Shown here one piece after another: positions 5,620-6,712 of a stretch of DNA of 6,712 bases (position 1 is its first letter; every line of letters starts with the position of its first letter). Location of the stretch: positions 1-6,712 of the forward strand of contig DMTA01000104.1 of assembly GCA_003454835.1 (NCBI GenBank), written 5' to 3'. Position numbers and translations under genes: made by a program. This DNA comes from Achromobacter sp. Its GTDB lineage: Bacteria; Pseudomonadota; Gammaproteobacteria; Burkholderiales; Burkholderiaceae_B. Under the pieces are notes generated by a model that worked only from the letters and a program-made list of their open reading frames with translations, did not search any database and was not told where the DNA came from.

Positions 5620-6312
5620 CTAGACCCCCAGATAGCGGTGCGCCAGGTCGGGCTGCGCGGCCAGTTCGGCGGGGCTGCCTTGCCAGACGACGCGGCCCTT
5701 TTCAAGCACGTGGTGGCGGTCGACCAGGGTCGCCATCTCCTTGAGGTTCTTGTCGATCACAAGAATGGTCTGGCCTTCTTCCTTCAGGCGGCGCAGACAG
5801 TTCCAGATTTCCTGGCGGATCAGGGGCGCGAGGCCCTCGGTGGCTTCGTCCAGGATGAGCAGGCGCGGGTTGATGAGTAGCGCCCGGCCGACGGCCAGCA
5901 TCTGCTGTTCGCCGCCGGAAAGCGTGCGGGCGGATTGGGTACGGCGTTCCTTCAAGCGCGGAAACAGGTCGAAGACGTGGCCGACGTGCCAGCCTGCGCG
6001 GGTGTTGCGGGCGGTGGCGACGAGGTTTTCCTCCACCGACAACGAGCCAAACACGCGGCGTCCTTCCGGGACGAGGCCGATGCCCAGCTGCGCGATGCGG
6101 TGCGGGGCCATGCCGGTGATGGGCTTACCGTCGAGCAGGATGGCGCCGCCCTGCGCGGGCAGCATGCCCATCAGCGTCTTGACGGTCGTGGTCTTGCCCA
6201 TGCCGTTGCGACCGATCAGCGAGACGACCTGCTGGGGCGCGATGTCCATGTCGACGCCGAAAAGCACTTTGCTGGCGCCGTAGCCGCCATGCAGTTGGTT
6301 CACTTGCAGCAT
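5620..6312 (-). CDS. livF: Branched-chain amino acid/amide ABC transporter ATPase, LivF-like
   Basis: This 230-aa cytoplasmic ATPase has the usual LivF length. It pairs with LivG on the LivHM permease and powers high-affinity uptake of branched-chain amino acids or related compounds such as amides. Visible motifs are Walker A GRNGMGKT (34-41), the LivF-type VPEGRRVF region (81-88), signature LSGGEQQ (131-137) and Walker B LLILDEATEG (151-160) with catalytic E156. Where many ABC ATPases carry the switch histidine, this protein reads LVIDKN (184-189), with K188; E. coli LivF reads VEQN there, so a missing histidine is normal for LivF. ATG 6312 shares one base with the livG stop (TAATG) and has a strong AGGAGG, so the two are translationally coupled. 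It appears to be the last gene of the liv operon. The real substrate is unknown. Confidence 0.9.
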   Translation of the reverse strand: MLQVNQLHGGYGASKVLFGVDMDIAPQQVVSLIGRNGMGKTTTVKTLMGMLPAQGGAILLDGKPITGMAPHRIAQLGIGLVPEGRRVFGSLSVEENLVATARNTRAGWHVGHVFDLFPRLKERRTQSARTLSGGEQQMLAVGRALLINPRLLILDEATEGLAPLIRQEIWNCLRRLKEEGQTILVIDKNLKEMATLVDRHHVLEKGRVVWQGSPAELAAQPDLAHRYLGV

Positions 6313-6712
6313 TAGTCCTCCTCGCCAAGATAGGCGGCGCGCACGTCGGGATGGCGGCGCACCTCGTCGGGCGTGCCGGTAAAGATAGTTTTGCCGTAAA
6401 CCAGCACGGTGACACGGTCGGCCAGCGCGAAGACGGCATCCATGTCGTGTTCGACCAGCAGGATGGCGTAACGGCCCTTCAACGTCTGGAGCAGCGCGGT
6501 CATGCGTTGCGATTCTTCGGCGCCCATGCCGGCCATCGGTTCGTCCAGCAGCAGCACGGACGCGTCCAGCGACAGCGCCATCGCCAGTTCAAGCTGGCGC
6601 TTTTCACCGTGCGCCAGCGCGGACACGCGCACGCCGGCGCGTCCGGCCAGACCGACGCGTTCGAGCGCGTCGCGCGCCGGTTCGCGCAGCCGGCCCATGC
6701 GCCGTGCGTTGC
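6312..6712 (-). CDS. livG: Branched-chain amino acid/amide ABC transporter ATPase, LivG-like (C-terminal part, cut by window edge)
   Basis: The visible 132 residues are the C-terminal half of a LivG-type ABC ATPase; the reading frame stays open through the right edge, so the Walker A end is missing. Present are a signature-like LAHGEKRQLELAMAL (visible residues 32-46), in which LAHGE replaces the canonical LSGGQ, a Walker B VLLLDEP (52-58) with catalytic glutamate, and the switch histidine in LVEHD (H88 of the fragment). LSHGE-type signatures are familiar in LivG relatives. The C-terminus, DEVRRHPDVRAAYLGEED, is the typical LivG tail. An internal ATG at 6698 is not the real start, because upstream codons continue in frame without a stop. 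It is followed by livF with a one-base overlap; permease and binding-protein genes are expected beyond the right edge. Confidence 0.88.
   Translation of the reverse strand, partial: NARRMGRLREPARDALERVGLAGRAGVRVSALAHGEKRQLELAMALSLDASVLLLDEPMAGMGAEESQRMTALLQTLKGRYAILLVEHDMDAVFALADRVTVLVYGKTIFTGTPDEVRRHPDVRAAYLGEED
6317..6322 (-). promoter_or_regulatory. Ribosome binding site of livF inside the end of livG
   Basis: AGGAGG on the minus strand lies in the last codons of livG (the GlyGluGluAsp tail), four bases before the livF ATG that overlaps the livG stop as TAATG. This arrangement points to termination-reinitiation coupling and equal amounts of the two ATPases. Confidence 0.75.

Noticed and set aside
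5606..5623. CTAG-cggcgcgcgc-CTAG at the VOC/livF convergent junction as a bidirectional terminator
   Set aside because: The two CTAG arms do pair and both stop codons lie in them, but the stem is short, the centre does not pair well and no T-run follows on either strand.
5139..5705. Minus-strand open frame of 188 aa spanning the VOC gene and both its flanks
   Set aside because: It crosses two intergenic gaps and overlaps three well-supported genes; composition is shadow-like.

Overview
The window is GC-rich chromosomal DNA with short intergenic gaps. It most resembles a free-living or opportunistic betaproteobacterium of the Burkholderiales, and the Alcaligenaceae (Achromobacter/Bordetella type) are my best guess. 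This rests on base composition and on the gene mix: an IclR regulator beside an FAD amine oxidoreductase, a hydroxamate-type siderophore receptor with an AraC regulator, and Liv-type ABC ATPases. It is an inference from the look of the proteins, not a database match.

Layout from left to right: (1) the N-terminal 172 residues of an FAD-dependent DAO/DadA-type oxidoreductase on the minus strand, cut by the window edge; (2) a 175-bp divergent control region with an inverted repeat and a stem-loop; (3) an IclR-family regulator on the plus strand; (4) a complete TonB-dependent siderophore receptor (733 aa) on the minus strand; (5) a 143-bp divergent control region with a Fur-box-like palindrome and a second perfect palindrome; (6) an AraC/PchR-like regulator (317 aa) on the plus strand; (7) a Trp-rich 119-aa protein of unknown function on the minus strand; (8) a 120-aa VOC/glyoxalase-fold protein on the plus strand; (9) livF-like and livG-like ABC ATPase genes overlapping by one base on the minus strand, with livG cut by the right edge.

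The first seven genes alternate strands strictly, so apart from livG-livF nothing looks co-transcribed. Two of the three divergent pairs make sense as regulator plus target: IclR with the oxidoreductase (probably catabolism of an amino acid or amine) and AraC with the siderophore receptor (iron-responsive uptake of a siderophore). The livGF pair is the end of a branched-chain amino acid or amide uptake operon whose permease and binding-protein genes would lie beyond the right edge.

No gap exceeds 300 bases. I see no tRNA, rRNA, CRISPR array, insertion sequence or prophage signal. This is mostly an ordinary metabolic and iron-uptake region. The points worth a second look are the cis-regulatory palindromes in the two regulator/target gaps and the uncharacterised Trp-rich protein.
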